Of a stretch of DNA of 64,000 nucleotides, positions 35,627-45,900 are shown piece after piece (positions within the stretch are counted from its first letter, which is position 1; each line of letters starts with the position of its first letter). The stretch is from JAPOUP01 sp965203255 (GTDB lineage: Bacteria; Pseudomonadota; Alphaproteobacteria; Rhodobacterales; Rhodobacteraceae), in assembly GCA_965203255.1 (NCBI GenBank), contig OZ241882.1:3596001-3660000 (forward strand). Reading direction: 5' to 3'. The notes beneath the pieces are model-generated. The model was not told the origin of the DNA. It worked only from the letters and a program-made list of their open reading frames with translations, and ran no database searches. The position numbers and the translations under genes were made by a program.

Positions 35627-37179
35627 ACAGCCTCCGCGAGAAGGAGGCCGATCCGCGTCTCGTCAGCGTCATAAGGCTCGCCATCATGGCCGTCGGCGGC
35701 CAGGGCGGCGGTGTCCTGACCAACTGGATCGAGGATTGCGCACGCGCCAATGGCTATGCTGTCCAGGCGACCTCCGTCGCCGGTGTCGCGCAACGCACCG
35801 GGGCCACGATCTACTACATCGAGATGGCGCCGGCGGGCGAGATGGAACCGGTGTTCTCGTTGATGCCGGCGGCTGGCGATGTGGATATCCTGATCGCAGC
35901 GGAAATGATGGAGGCTGGACGCGCCATCATGCGCGGATTTGTTACGCCCGACCGCACGACGCTGATCGCATCATCCCACCGGGCCCTTGCGGTTTCGGAA
36001 AAGACGGTTCCCGGCGACGGAATGGCCAATTCCGACGAGGTGGCCGCGGCCGCTGAAATCGCCGCCGAAAGGCTCATCCTGTTCGACATGAACAGGATCG
36101 CCGTCGAGAACGGCACCGTAATTTCAGCAAGCCTTTTCGGTGCGCTGGCTGGATCCGGCACGCTGCCGTTTTCACGCGAGTCCTTTGAAGCGGCCATCAG
36201 GGCTTCAGGACGCGGCGTCGAAAAGAGCCTCGCCGCCTTCGCCGCTGCCTTCGCCGCTGTAGGGAGTGGACCACCTGCGGAGCCAGCCGAGCGGAACGGA
36301 GTGCAACTGGGGACAGAGCCGACCGGTTCCGAACGTCTGCTGTCTGCCTTTCGAGTTCTGGAAAGCCGTGTGGCGAGACTGCCTGAACCGGTCGCCGCGA
36401 TGGCAATGCACGGACTGCGGTCAGTGGTCGACTATCAGGATATCCGCTACGGCAGGGAGTATCTCGACCGGCTGGATGAAGTGATCGAGCGCGACGATCC
36501 GGAAAGGGGTCATGCGCTCTCCCGCGAGGCGGCAAAATACATCGCGCGCGCCATGACCTATGACGATGTTATCCGGGTTGCCGATCTGAAAGTGCGCTCC
36601 AGCCGAATTGAGAGAGTGCGGCGCCAAATGGACCCGGAAGACGGAACCCGCATGAAAGTCACGGAATTCATGCACCCCCGCGCCGAGGAGATGGTCGGAA
36701 TGCTGCCCGCCCGGCTAGGTCGCCTTATTGTCGGGCGTCCCGGCGCGATGAGGATGATAGACCGGCTGGTAAACCGCGGGCGCAGGCTGCGGTCAGACAG
36801 GCTGTGGCCGTTCCTTCAGCTCTATCTGCTGGGTGGCCTGCGCATCTGGCGCCGAGGAACCTTCCGCCACGCCGTCGAGCGCGATCATCTTCGGAACTGG
36901 CTTGATACGGCGCTCGGACATGTCGCCGGGGACTATGATCTGGCGGTTGAGATCATACGCAACAGACGGCTCATAAAGGGATATTCGGACACCCATGCCC
37001 GTGGCCTGTCGAAATTCGACAGGGTAATGCATGGCGCGTCGATCGTCGCCGGCAGACCGGACGCCGCCGATTGGGTGAGGCGGCTGCGAGAGGCCGCATT
37101 GCAGGATGAGCAGGGCAAGGCGCTGGATGGAGCGTTGCGGACCATCGGCTCATTCACTGAACCGCAATCCGAAAATTGA
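35623..37179 (+). CDS. Indolepyruvate ferredoxin oxidoreductase beta-like subunit with DUF6537 extension
   Basis: 518 residues, ATG overlapping the upstream stop. The N-terminal ~200 residues are the gamma-type 2-oxoacid oxidoreductase domain: AIMAVGGQGGGVLTNWIED, QATSVAGVAQRTGATIYYIE and DILIAAEMMEAGRAI. The remaining ~300 residues fit the DUF6537-type C-terminal extension found in aerobic IorB proteins (KYIARAMTYDDVIRVADLK and FHPRAEEM-like). Works with the alpha-like subunit. Last gene of the rightward operon. The frame is intact. Confidence 0.87.
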   Translation: MNSLREKEADPRLVSVIRLAIMAVGGQGGGVLTNWIEDCARANGYAVQATSVAGVAQRTGATIYYIEMAPAGEMEPVFSLMPAAGDVDILIAAEMMEAGRAIMRGFVTPDRTTLIASSHRALAVSEKTVPGDGMANSDEVAAAAEIAAERLILFDMNRIAVENGTVISASLFGALAGSGTLPFSRESFEAAIRASGRGVEKSLAAFAAAFAAVGSGPPAEPAERNGVQLGTEPTGSERLLSAFRVLESRVARLPEPVAAMAMHGLRSVVDYQDIRYGREYLDRLDEVIERDDPERGHALSREAAKYIARAMTYDDVIRVADLKVRSSRIERVRRQMDPEDGTRMKVTEFMHPRAEEMVGMLPARLGRLIVGRPGAMRMIDRLVNRGRRLRSDRLWPFLQLYLLGGLRIWRRGTFRHAVERDHLRNWLDTALGHVAGDYDLAVEIIRNRRLIKGYSDTHARGLSKFDRVMHGASIVAGRPDAADWVRRLREAALQDEQGKALDGALRTIGSFTEPQSEN

Positions 37180-37860
37180 CTTTCCACGTCTTGGCGTCGT
37201 TTGTCAGGTAACCCATCATCGGAAATGACCTTCAACGGAACTTCAGGGAGAAGCCAGCCACCGATGACCCTTCAGGAAAGGGCTTTTCAAGGAATCCGGG
37301 AGCTTCATCGCAACACCCGAGGCTGGATCGACCCGCAGCAGTCCGAATGCCCGTTCCTGCTCCTGCCAGAATTCCACGTTCTCGTATATGGCAGGCATAG
37401 CGAAAGAGGCTGGAGGATCGGGTCGGAAATCGTGAATCGGTAGACATGCCCCAGAATGATGGAGTGTCGCCGAAAGTTCCGGTAGATTGTTATCGTTCAA
37501 CCTGATCCACCTCGAAGTACCACCTCTGAGGAGGTGGCATCTTCTTCGCCGGCGTTATGATGTCGTTAACTGGCCAGTAGGCGACAGTCCTGATTGGAAC
37601 ACAGGTGAAACTGCCCGCAGGAGAGCGTCGTGGTGCTCTGCACTTAAGCATCCTCGATACTCTTTGGTCGTCGTTAGGGCGCTTGGCACCTGTTGAGAGG
37701 CTTCCGTGCGACAGTTGATATATGGTTGTATCAGGAACCGCCGTAAAGCTGGGCGGGCTGTGCAATCGATTTTCTGCCGTGTGCACGATACCGCGTCGTC
37801 GGCCGAATCTACGTTCAAAGTGATCTGGATCATACCGGGGAACTCTTGAGTAAAACATCC
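37180..37860. other. 680 bp with no confident gene
   Basis: The minus-strand frame 37243-37500 (85 residues, PIHDFRPDPPASFAMPAIY, then ENVEFWQEQERAFG) has acceptable codon use and may be the start of a truncated enzyme gene, but I cannot name it. The rest shows only short frames. The stretch ends at the next IS110 transposase. Confidence 0.35.
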
Positions 37861-39242
37861 CTAACCCACTGATTCCAGGGTATTTCCGGATTCCGGGCTT
37901 TCGGGGATCCTGACGAGTTGGTAGCCGAGCTGTCTGGCCCGTCGGCCGAGGTTCGTGACGGTTCGGTTGACGCGGCGGCGCTCGTAGGCATCCATCCCGC
38001 GCTCCACGTATTCCTCCCCCCGCGTGACCATCGTGCAGGCCAGGCAGGCGATCTCGCGGGCGGTCGCGGTGACCGCCACCGGCGCGTCCTTCCGGGCGAG
38101 GCGGGCGCGGTGCCGGGCGCCGATGAACGTCTGGCTCCTGCGGGCGGACATGGCGGCCATGCGCAGGGCCTGCGCGACCTTGTTGACGACCTTGGGTGAG
38201 CGCCCCGGCAGGGACTTTCCGCCGACGGTCCGGGTTCCCGGCGCCAGCCCCAGCCAGGAGCTGAAGTGCTGCGCCGAGGGGAAGGCCGACATGTCCGGGC
38301 CGACCTCCGCCGCGATGGTGAGGGCCGTGCCCACCCCGATGGTGGGGATCGCGGTGAGGCCGGCGCCCATCATCCCGCGCAGCGCCTCCGCCATCGCCCT
38401 GTCGCCCGCTTTCCGCCCGCCAGCGGCGCCCCGACGGGCCTTGTCCGCCGGCCCTCCGTCACCCCCCTGCGGCGTCAGGCCGTCGACCGCCTCCGCGATC
38501 CGCGCCTCGCAGGTCCCGATCTGCTGCGTGAGGAAGTCGAAGCGCTGCAGCGCCTGCCCGGCGCGAACAGGTGCTCGTCGCGCCAGGTGCCCTGCAGCGC
38601 GTCCGCGATCCTGTCCCCGCCCGCCCTGATCCGCCGGTCGCGGAGCGCCGCCAGCCGCGCCGGGTCGCGCTCGCCGTCGACGATCGCCCGCAGGATCCTC
38701 AGGCCGGTGGCGCCGGTGATGTCGCTGATCACCGAGTCGAGCCGCACGTTCATCTCCGTCAGCGCCTTCTGCATGTGCAGGACGCAGCGCGGGCGGTCCT
38801 CGGTCAGCCGCTTCATCTGCCGGACGTACGAACGCAGCGGGCAGACACCGTCGCCGGGGCGGAAGGCCCCCCGCAGGAGCCCGTACGACAGGAGCTGGCG
38901 GATCCACTGGCAGTCCAGCACGTCGCTCCTGCGACCGGAGATCTGCTTCGTCATCCGCGGCGGCACCAGCATCACCTCGAAGCCGGCACGGTCCAGCACC
39001 TGGAGGACCGGGATCCAGTACACAGAGGCCGGCTCCATCGCAACCCTGTCCACCCGGCGGGACGACAGCCAGTCCGCCATCTCCCCGAGGTCCCGCGTGA
39101 AGGCCCCGAACGGCCGCACCGGCTCCGAGCACCGGTCCGGATCGACCGCGAAATGGTGTGTGTCCCTGCCGATGCCGGTCCCGGCGCAGTCCCGGGTCAC
39201 GACCTCCAGGGGCCCGGCCCTGCCCTTCCGCCTGCGTGGCAT
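37861..39242 (-). pseudogene. Third IS110-family transposase, frameshifted, first catalytic Asp lost
   Basis: From ATG 39242 the frame gives VVTRDCAGTGIGRDTHHFAV, AMEPASVYWIPVLQVLDRAG, GRRSDVLDCQWIRQLLSYGL and CVLHMQKALTEMN. Near 38560 the frame shifts by one; it resumes as ALQRFDFLTQQIGTCEARI, then the Tnp_20 part IPTIGVGTALTIAAEVG, FSSWLGLAPGTRTVGGKS and ALRMAAMSARRS, ending at 37861. It is a different IS110 subtype from the 16.4-kb element. GTGIGRD replaces the expected GIDIGKD, so Asp and Lys are both gone through A-to-G changes. Inactive. Confidence 0.8.
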
Positions 39243-39514
39243 GTTCCTGACTCCTGCATTCGCTTCGCTCCATCAGGTCCGGGGAGGAACCACGGCGCAT
39301 TCCCGATCCCCTGGACGAGGTCACGGGGAGACCCCCGCGCCATCAGTGACAGACGCCGGTCACGGTTCGGGCCAGGCTCCTGTACGGGTGACGCGCGCGC
39401 CAAAGTACCACCGGCCTCGACTGCCCCGACCGTCCCCGAGCTGGCATCGCCGGCTCCGCCGTGGCAACCCCCATTCACTTTCGCGACAGGGCCGCCGCCG
39501 CGCGGGGGTGTGGG
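39243..39514. other. Spacer between two IS110 elements
   Basis: About 270 bp upstream of one IS110 transposase and beyond the right end of the next. It may include that element's noncoding left end (a possible bridge-RNA region). No frame of note. Confidence 0.4.
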
Positions 39515-39889
39515 CTCTTATGGGACCTTACAGGTCAAGCGCCCTTCTTCATGAACCTTTTTCCATGACCTCACATCGGCGTCCCTTCCTCCGTCGGGGG
39601 CGGCTGCCGTGCCACCGGGGACCGTCCAGGCGGAACGTCGCGGTTCCATGACGCGCCCACCGGCGCGTCCATACTCCTGTCCGGTTCGGTTGGCCGATGC
39701 CGGCCCCGTGACCACGATGCCCGGTTCGGGCCGGTGCGACGTTCCGGGGGGCGGGACCCATCCGAGGGACGGTGCCGCGTCCTGCGGCGAACCATGCTCC
39801 GCGCCGGTCACACGCCCTGCCCGGGTTCCCCGGAGGCCCCGTCGGGCCGCCCGGGTGTTCGGTTTTCGGTTGTCCTTCCGCGCTCAGGT

Positions 39890-41192
39890 CTCCGACAGGA
39901 CGGCGCCCTGCGGCACCAGCCCGGTGGTGGCGAACCGCAACGGCGCGATCAGCGGCCTGCGCGCCAGCGCCACGACCCCGCGCCTGCGCGAACGCCCGTC
40001 GCGGGCGCTCACGTAATTCCTGAACCACGCGGCAAGCGCGCTCTCCGGCTGGAACCTCAGCCAGCGCCAGGCCATCCGCACCAGGTGCCTGCGCAGCATC
40101 GCGCTGCCGGACCTGCCGAGCCCCTGGCCGTGGTCGATGTCGCCGCTCGCGAAGGGCACCGGCGCCAGCCCCGCGAGGCTGGCCAGCTGCCGCCGGTTGC
40201 GCAGCTCCCTGCAGGAGAGCCCGCGCCCAGCAGCAGCGCGTCGTTCGGGCCGGTCCCGCGCAGCCGGCCCGGCGCCGCCGCGTGGTGGGCGTTCCCCGGG
40301 GCCGGATCCGTGCCCGCCTGCGGCCTGCCGGCAGGCATGTGGGACCGGCCCGAACGACGCGCCCCTTCCTCCCCGGTGGCGTTTTCCGGATCGGGGGTCT
40401 CCCTTCGGGGGACGGAGGCGGTGGGAGGCCCATCGGCCTCCGCGTGAAGGCTGTCCAGGGCCCTGCCCGACGCCTCCAGAATCTCCACCTTCCCCGCCCC
40501 GGCCACCTTCATCTCCGCGCACACCAGATCCAGCCGGTCCAGGATGCCCTTGATCCCGGCCAGCGGCTCCGGCGGCAGCGGTCCCCCGTAGCCGGTCTCC
40601 ATCCCGGCGGGCCGCTCACGGAACCCTGGCTTCGCCGGATTGCCGGCCAGCAGTCCGTGCAGCCCCGCAAGCCCGTCGACGGCGTTCGCGAGGCGGCGTC
40701 GTTCCCTCAACAGACGCTCCCGCCGTGGCGGCAGCCGCTTCCTGTCCTCCTCCGCGACGCTCGGGACCCGCACCGGCGACATCGCGTCCCGGTCGCCGCC
40801 GTCCCAGGCCGGCGGCGCACGGACCATCCGGCGGGCGCCGGTCCGGTCCGTCCTCACCTTCCTCTTCCCGCCCACCACCTCAAGGCTCGCCGGATCGCGG
40901 ACCACCACCTCGAGGTCCCCGCCCTCCAGCCGCCGGGCCACCGGAAGCCCTGGTGGCCCGCCTCGTACACCAGCATCACCCGGACATCGCCGCCGGACGC
41001 CGCGGCCCGCCGGCGCGCCCTTCCGAGCCTCCCCAGCAGGCCGTCCACGTCATGCGGCGCCAGTCTGTGCAGACCTGCCTTCGACGTGTCGGACGGATCC
41101 CCCACCGCCAGTATCCAGCCCGTGCCGCTCACCTGCAGCGCCGCGTGGACCGTGGTAACGTCGCCCTCGAAGGGGGTTCTGGAACCATTCAT
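39890..41192 (-). pseudogene. IS110-family transposase, copy 2, frameshifted
   Basis: Starts MNGSRTPFEGDVTTVHAALQ at 41192. A frameshift near 40945 and another near 40225 divide it into three frames. The VYEAG Glu is kept, but the RTDRIDARR motif reads RTDRTGARR: ATCGAC has become ACCGGC, removing the conserved Asp. The Tnp_20 part (ELASLAGLAPVPF region) is readable in the last frame and ends at a normal TGA after VLSET. Inactive by three independent lesions. Confidence 0.8.
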
Positions 41193-41320
41193 CTTTCTCT
41201 CCTTTCAATGGGCAGGGGGTTGCCGACCGGCGGCCCCCCGCCACAACATGTTGCACCATCGTCATTCCCTTGCACCGAATCACCGGCGAAGGCAAACGCC
41301 GGCGCCTCTCATGGCATCTG
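41193..41320 (-). ncRNA. Candidate IS110 bridge-RNA region (left end, copy 2)
   Basis: Conserved counterpart of 18034-18161, including the CCGGCG-AAGGCAAA-CGCCGG hairpin (41283-41302) and the CTTTCTCTCCTTTC box next to the transposase start. Conservation of a noncoding stretch between copies whose coding parts have decayed suggests it was functional. Expression not shown. Confidence 0.4.
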
Positions 41321-41646
41321 AAGGACTTGTGGACTCCGTCGCGATGGTTGCGGAGCGGTCACTGCAGACAGGTCCACGCTTACCATTACGGTGCGGGAAG
41401 ACCCGATGCGCGATCTTCTACTGGATCGAGATGGTTGCGCGAGGAAAAGATGCGGCGGCCAAAGCGTGAGGGTGTTGGGGATGATATTGGACAACGAGTC
41501 AGGTAGCGTATTGTAAGACCAAGATTTCTCATCATTGAGGAAGTTCTCAAGACCAAATAGATATGTCCACTTGCTCAATTTCAGTGCAATGGTCCTGCTG
41601 ATATTCCCGAAAAATGCGAATAATTGCAGGTACAATATACCATCAC
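41321..41646 (+). promoter_or_regulatory. Upstream region of abiE locus
   Basis: No gene. AT content rises toward the abiEi start, with TACAAT at 41631-41636 as a possible -10 only 10 bp before the ATG, implying a very short or absent leader. GC drops sharply here compared with the preceding IS110 element. Confidence 0.4.
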
Positions 41647-42453
41647 ATGAGCAAAGAAGCCATCATACCGGAGGGGCGTCGCAAACTGGCAGAGGTGATC
41701 CAGGCGGTTGGCGACATTGTCCAGATTGCCGATGCCGAACGCACTCTCAACGTCAGCCGTGTGGCTGCTGCCAAGCTGCTATCCCGATGGAGCAGGCAGG
41801 GATGGCTCCGGCGAGTGGGCTCTGGTGCCTATGCATCGGTCAGTCTCGATTCCCTGATCAGCCAGCAGGTGCTGGAAGACCCTTGGGTATTGGTGCCGCT
41901 ATTGTACGCCCCTGCCTATATCGGCGGCCGGACAGCGGCGGAACACTGGGACCTGACAGAGCAGATATTCCGCGACATTGTCGTGATGACGGAGCGGCCG
42001 GTACGTGCAGGAAGTCAGGAACGCCATGGCACCAGTTTCACCGTGCGACGCGTCCGGGCGGGCATGATGTTCGGCACCGGGAGCGTCTGGTGCGGCAGGA
42101 CCAGGATTGCAATTTCGGACGTACACCGCACGATCATCGATATGCTGGACGACCCTGCGTTGGGAGCCGGCATCCAGCATGCCGAGGACTGTCTTGCATC
42201 CTATTTTGAGCGGCAGGACCGGGACGATGAGAAACTGGTGGCCTACGCGGATCGGATCGGTAACGGTGCCATTTTGAAGCGGCTGGGCTTCCTTGCAGAA
42301 CGCAGATCCGATACCACCGTTCTTCTCGACGCTTGCCGCGAGCGGTTGAAGAAGGGCAATGCCAAGCTTGATCCTAAACTTCCCGGCAGCCGGCTGGTAA
42401 CGCGCTGGCGTCTCTTCGTTCCCGAGATCTGGATTCCAGCGGCACCTGCATGA
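41647..42453 (+). CDS. abiEi: AbiEi-family antitoxin (type IV toxin-antitoxin)
   Basis: 268 residues from ATG 41647. The N-terminal winged helix is VGDIVQIADAERTLNVSRVA followed by KLLSRWSRQGWLRRVGSGAY; the C-terminal region has YIGGRTAAEHWDLTEQIF, IVVMTERPVRAGSQE and ISDVHRTIIDMLDDPALGAG, as in AbiEi. AbiEi counteracts the AbiEii nucleotidyltransferase without binding it and represses the operon. Its stop overlaps the start of the toxin gene (ATGA). Intact, unlike the toxin. Confidence 0.88.
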   Translation: MSKEAIIPEGRRKLAEVIQAVGDIVQIADAERTLNVSRVAAAKLLSRWSRQGWLRRVGSGAYASVSLDSLISQQVLEDPWVLVPLLYAPAYIGGRTAAEHWDLTEQIFRDIVVMTERPVRAGSQERHGTSFTVRRVRAGMMFGTGSVWCGRTRIAISDVHRTIIDMLDDPALGAGIQHAEDCLASYFERQDRDDEKLVAYADRIGNGAILKRLGFLAERRSDTTVLLDACRERLKKGNAKLDPKLPGSRLVTRWRLFVPEIWIPAAPA

Positions 42454-42760
42454 TTGATCGGCGTGAAGTTCTCGATTCGTTGGCAACCCTTGATCTGCAG
42501 CCCAATGACATTGAGACGGGCTATGTGCTGGGTTGGGTTCTTGTCGGGAACTGTCGGCATTAGGCTCTCGCCTTGAATTGGATATTCAAGGGTGGGACCT
42601 GTCTCAAGAAATGCTATTTCGAGACCTATCGTTTTTCCGAAGACCCCGAGATTTCGCTCACTTATCTCTCCCAAATTGAAAGTGACTCCCTGGCTGGCAT
42701 ATTCCACGATGTCACCGAATGGATGTATGAACAGACAGGAAGATGGAGGAAACCATCCGC
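42450..42760 (+). pseudogene. abiEii: AbiEii nucleotidyltransferase toxin, broken
   Basis: Starts MIDRREVLDSLATLDLQPND, then TAG at 42561 interrupts between NCRH and ALALNWIFKGGTCLKKCYF. The latter, with ETYRFSED, is the AbiEii/AbiGii core. The expected LDF after RFSED reads PEI, so one catalytic acidic position may also be altered. The frame then passes FHDVTEWMYEQTGR and loses homology near 42745, leaving under half of a normal ~300-residue toxin. Inactive on three counts. Confidence 0.82.
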
Positions 42761-42931
42761 GCTAATTTCACGCTGGATGTCCAGACTGTGCTTGATGCCT
42801 TCAGGAACCACCTGTGGACGCCACGAGAGCCCGAGTGTCCATTAGTTGTTGTTGCAGTGGGCAAACTATATGCTTTGGCGCGGGGCAAGCGAGCCAGCAT
42901 CGCTTCAACACCAATGAGATATCAGCGTTAG
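42743..42931 (+). CDS. Short reading frame, unknown
   Basis: A 62-codon frame, MEETIRANFTLDVQTVLDAF then LVVVAVGKLYALARGKR, lies between the toxin remnant and the helicase gene and ends 3 bp before the helicase ATG. AGGAAGATGGAGG lies near its start. It may be a real small first gene of the helicase operon or the tail of a deleted gene. No family recognised. Confidence 0.35.
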   Translation: MEETIRANFTLDVQTVLDAFRNHLWTPREPECPLVVVAVGKLYALARGKRASIASTPMRYQR

Positions 42932-42934
42932 AAA

Positions 42935-45900
42935 ATGGGGAGCCGGATGTACTACTCGTCCGCCGCGAAGAGTATTCTCTCTAGGTCGAAGTTGGGCATG
43001 AGCATCTCCGCGTTGTCTGATGCACTTGGATTGTTGGGAGATATCGCGGGACGTAGGGATCTTGGTAACGATCTTGCAAATTGGGCCCGCTCAGGACTGG
43101 CTTATAGGCAGCGCGATGGGCGATGGATCTGGGTTCAGGGGAATGACCATTTTGTAAGTCGAGACGGTAACGACACCGCTCGGCGGCTGTTCGCAGTGCC
43201 TGGCCGTAGTATTGTGGCAGACGAGCGCGGCGAAGCAATTGTTCCTGCGGAAATGCCGAACGATGATGCTGTTGCCGTCCCCGACATCCGTGCTCTGCTG
43301 GAGTACTACGCTGCGAGCCTCCGCACCGACACTAGAGGTTCCGTATATCAGTTGCCCGAACGACATGGCAGCGCATGGCAGCTAATCGAACTTCTGGGGT
43401 CCTGGTGGCCAGAGCAAGGACAAACTGCCACGATCGAATTCCTTCTGGCGAATCTGCCTGCCAAGTTCAGGCAAGCGCTGGACCGCAGGGGAGATGACTG
43501 CAGCATTGCAGTCGGATGGCCGCTATCTTTAGGTCGGAAACAGGGCTTGGACGTGGTTCAACCCGTTGGCCTGCTGGCAGGTGAATTCACGCGATCTGGC
43601 GATCGGTTGATAGTGGATATTTTGCGGGCAGACACTCTTGTGAACCCAGACTGGCTCGATCTGGAAGCCGCAAAAGCAGAGTGGGGCAAGAGTGCTCTCG
43701 GGCAGCGGCTCTCCGGTCCTCCGAATTGTCCCTACGTCCTGTCCGAATTCGGTTGGGCACTCCGAGAGGCCGCCGCAACGCTTGTAAGTGGAGAGCTTCA
43801 GCCTGGTAAGGTCCAAGAGTCCTTCGCACTGACCAAACTCGGTATCCAGAATTGCATTGGGTTGTTCCTGCCCGAGGATATCTCGATGTCGAAGGCGGCG
43901 GCAAGAGACTTAGAAACTATCCGGAGCTGGCCAGAGACCGATATCTGTTCTACCGCCATAGCGCCGCTGCTTACGCCATCCAAGGTGATGCAGCAGGAGC
44001 GGATCGGTCCCGTCACTGAAACGGCTCCCCTAAACGCGGAACAGCTCGAGGCCGTGGACGCCGGGCTTTCAGCCCCCCTTACTGTGATTACCGGACCGCC
44101 AGGTACTGGAAAGAGCCAGTGCGTGACGGCCTTGGTTGCCTCGACTGTCGCATCCGGCGGACGCGTTCTCATTGCCGCGAGAAACCATCAGGCGCTGGAT
44201 GCGGTGGAGGAACGAATAGGTAAGGACCGGATCATAAGAATGCGGAATCGCACCGGAGAGGTGGATCGATCCCTGACATCGGTGGCCAGGGAATTCATCG
44301 TAGATGAAAGGGCACTAAGGAAGCGAAGTGAAATCGACGGCGAGAAAGAAGCACTTGAGGCCCTCTCTGAGCGGCGGAAGGAGACTGTGAGACGAATACG
44401 AGAGAAGCGAGAACTCGAGTGCAAAAAGGCGGAGATTCTCGACCGGATCGATGCGGTCGAAAGCAGGGAGACAAACCAGTCTGGAGAGACGAACGCACCG
44501 CAGCCGGGATGGTTGGTTCGGTTCGTCCTTCGCCTCAGTGTCTTCTTCTCCCGGAGGCGAAGCCACCCCTTGGAGAACATCGGCCATCTTGCGTCGCTGA
44601 AAGTTGAACTCCAAGACCTCCGAAAGAGGTCGAGCCGTGTGCCGGTAGCTGAAGACCCGGTGCTTCTTGGCCAAATGATCGTCAACAAAGCGAAGCCGCT
44701 TTTGAATCGCCTTTTCGATAACCGTATTTCTGTGGGCTCGGATCGAATCGTCGAGATCGTGGATGCTCTGAATGATGCGGAACTCGCTGGCAATTCAACG
44801 ATACCCGACAATGTCGTCGAGACCGTGCTTGACGCCCGACCGGTCTGGTTGACGACCACGCTTTCGCTGCCTCGACGTATGCCCCTGAAGAGCGGACTTT
44901 TCGATCTCGTAGTCATCGACGAAGCAAGCCAGGCCGATATCGGGTCCAGCCTGCCCGCTCTCGCGAGAGCGAAGCGTGCCGTCATCGTGGGAGATGATCG
45001 TCAGCTTACCTTCATTCCCTCCCTGTCTTTGGCGAAGGACCGGAACCTTCTTGGAGCTGTCGGTCTGTCCGGTCGACAAGGGCTCGGCAGATACTCTCAG
45101 GGTCGCAGGTCTCTTTTCGACCTCGCCTTGTCGCAAGCCGTGCGCAGGGACGATCTCAGGTCGATAATGCTGCTGGAGCAGTATCGATCGGCCCCGGAGA
45201 TAACGGAGTTCATCGGGGCAAGCTTCTATGACGGAAGACTTCGCCCGGCAGTCGACCCCAACCGGCTGATCGTCCCCAATACCTCGAAGCCGGGGTTAAC
45301 TTGGACCGACGTGAAGGGCTCTGCAGAACGTGCGACAGATACCGGTTATCGCAATAGAGCTGAGGCTGCGGCGATTACGGCTCACTTAAAGACATTACTC
45401 AAAGATCTTGAATACCCTGGTACTGTCGGCGTCATCGCTCCATTCAACGCTCAGGTAAGACTGATTCGCAGGCTGGTCGATGAAAATATCTCACACGAGC
45501 TTCGTAATCAGGCAGAGTTGAAAGTCGACACAGTTGACTCTTTTCAAGGCGAAGAACGGAACTTGATCATTTTTTCAGTTGTGAGTTCCAGGGCCGGGCC
45601 TGCAGAGGCCGAGCGCTTTCTGAGGTCCGATCGGCGTCGGCTGAACGTCGCAATCAGTCGGGGGCAAGCAGTCACGCATATCTTTGGAGATCTTGAGTTT
45701 TGCAAGCGGAGGGAAGCGTCTACAGAGCTTCGACGGCTTGCCGTGTGGGCGACAGAACCTCGCGGGCGGGCAGAGGATCAGGATGCTGGCAGTCTCTGGG
45801 AAATCAGGCTCCGGGAAGCGATGCGAAGTCGGGGTTGGGATCCTAAGCCCCAGTATCCGATCATGGGCAGACGCCTAGACTTCGCCCTGTTTGGTGATCA

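Larger units (their letters stand above)
39515..41320 (-). mobile_element. IS110-family element, copy 2 (decayed)
   Basis: Second copy of the element at 16384-18161, sharing both ends (TCTTATG and ATGGCATCTG) and most of its length. Flanking sequences differ on both sides. No terminal inverted repeat. Differences between copies are dominated by transitions, with several single-base indels. Confidence 0.82.

Noticed and set aside
38266..39651. 461-codon plus-strand frame
   Set aside because: Antisense to the third IS110 transposase; low-complexity Arg/Pro/Ser product.
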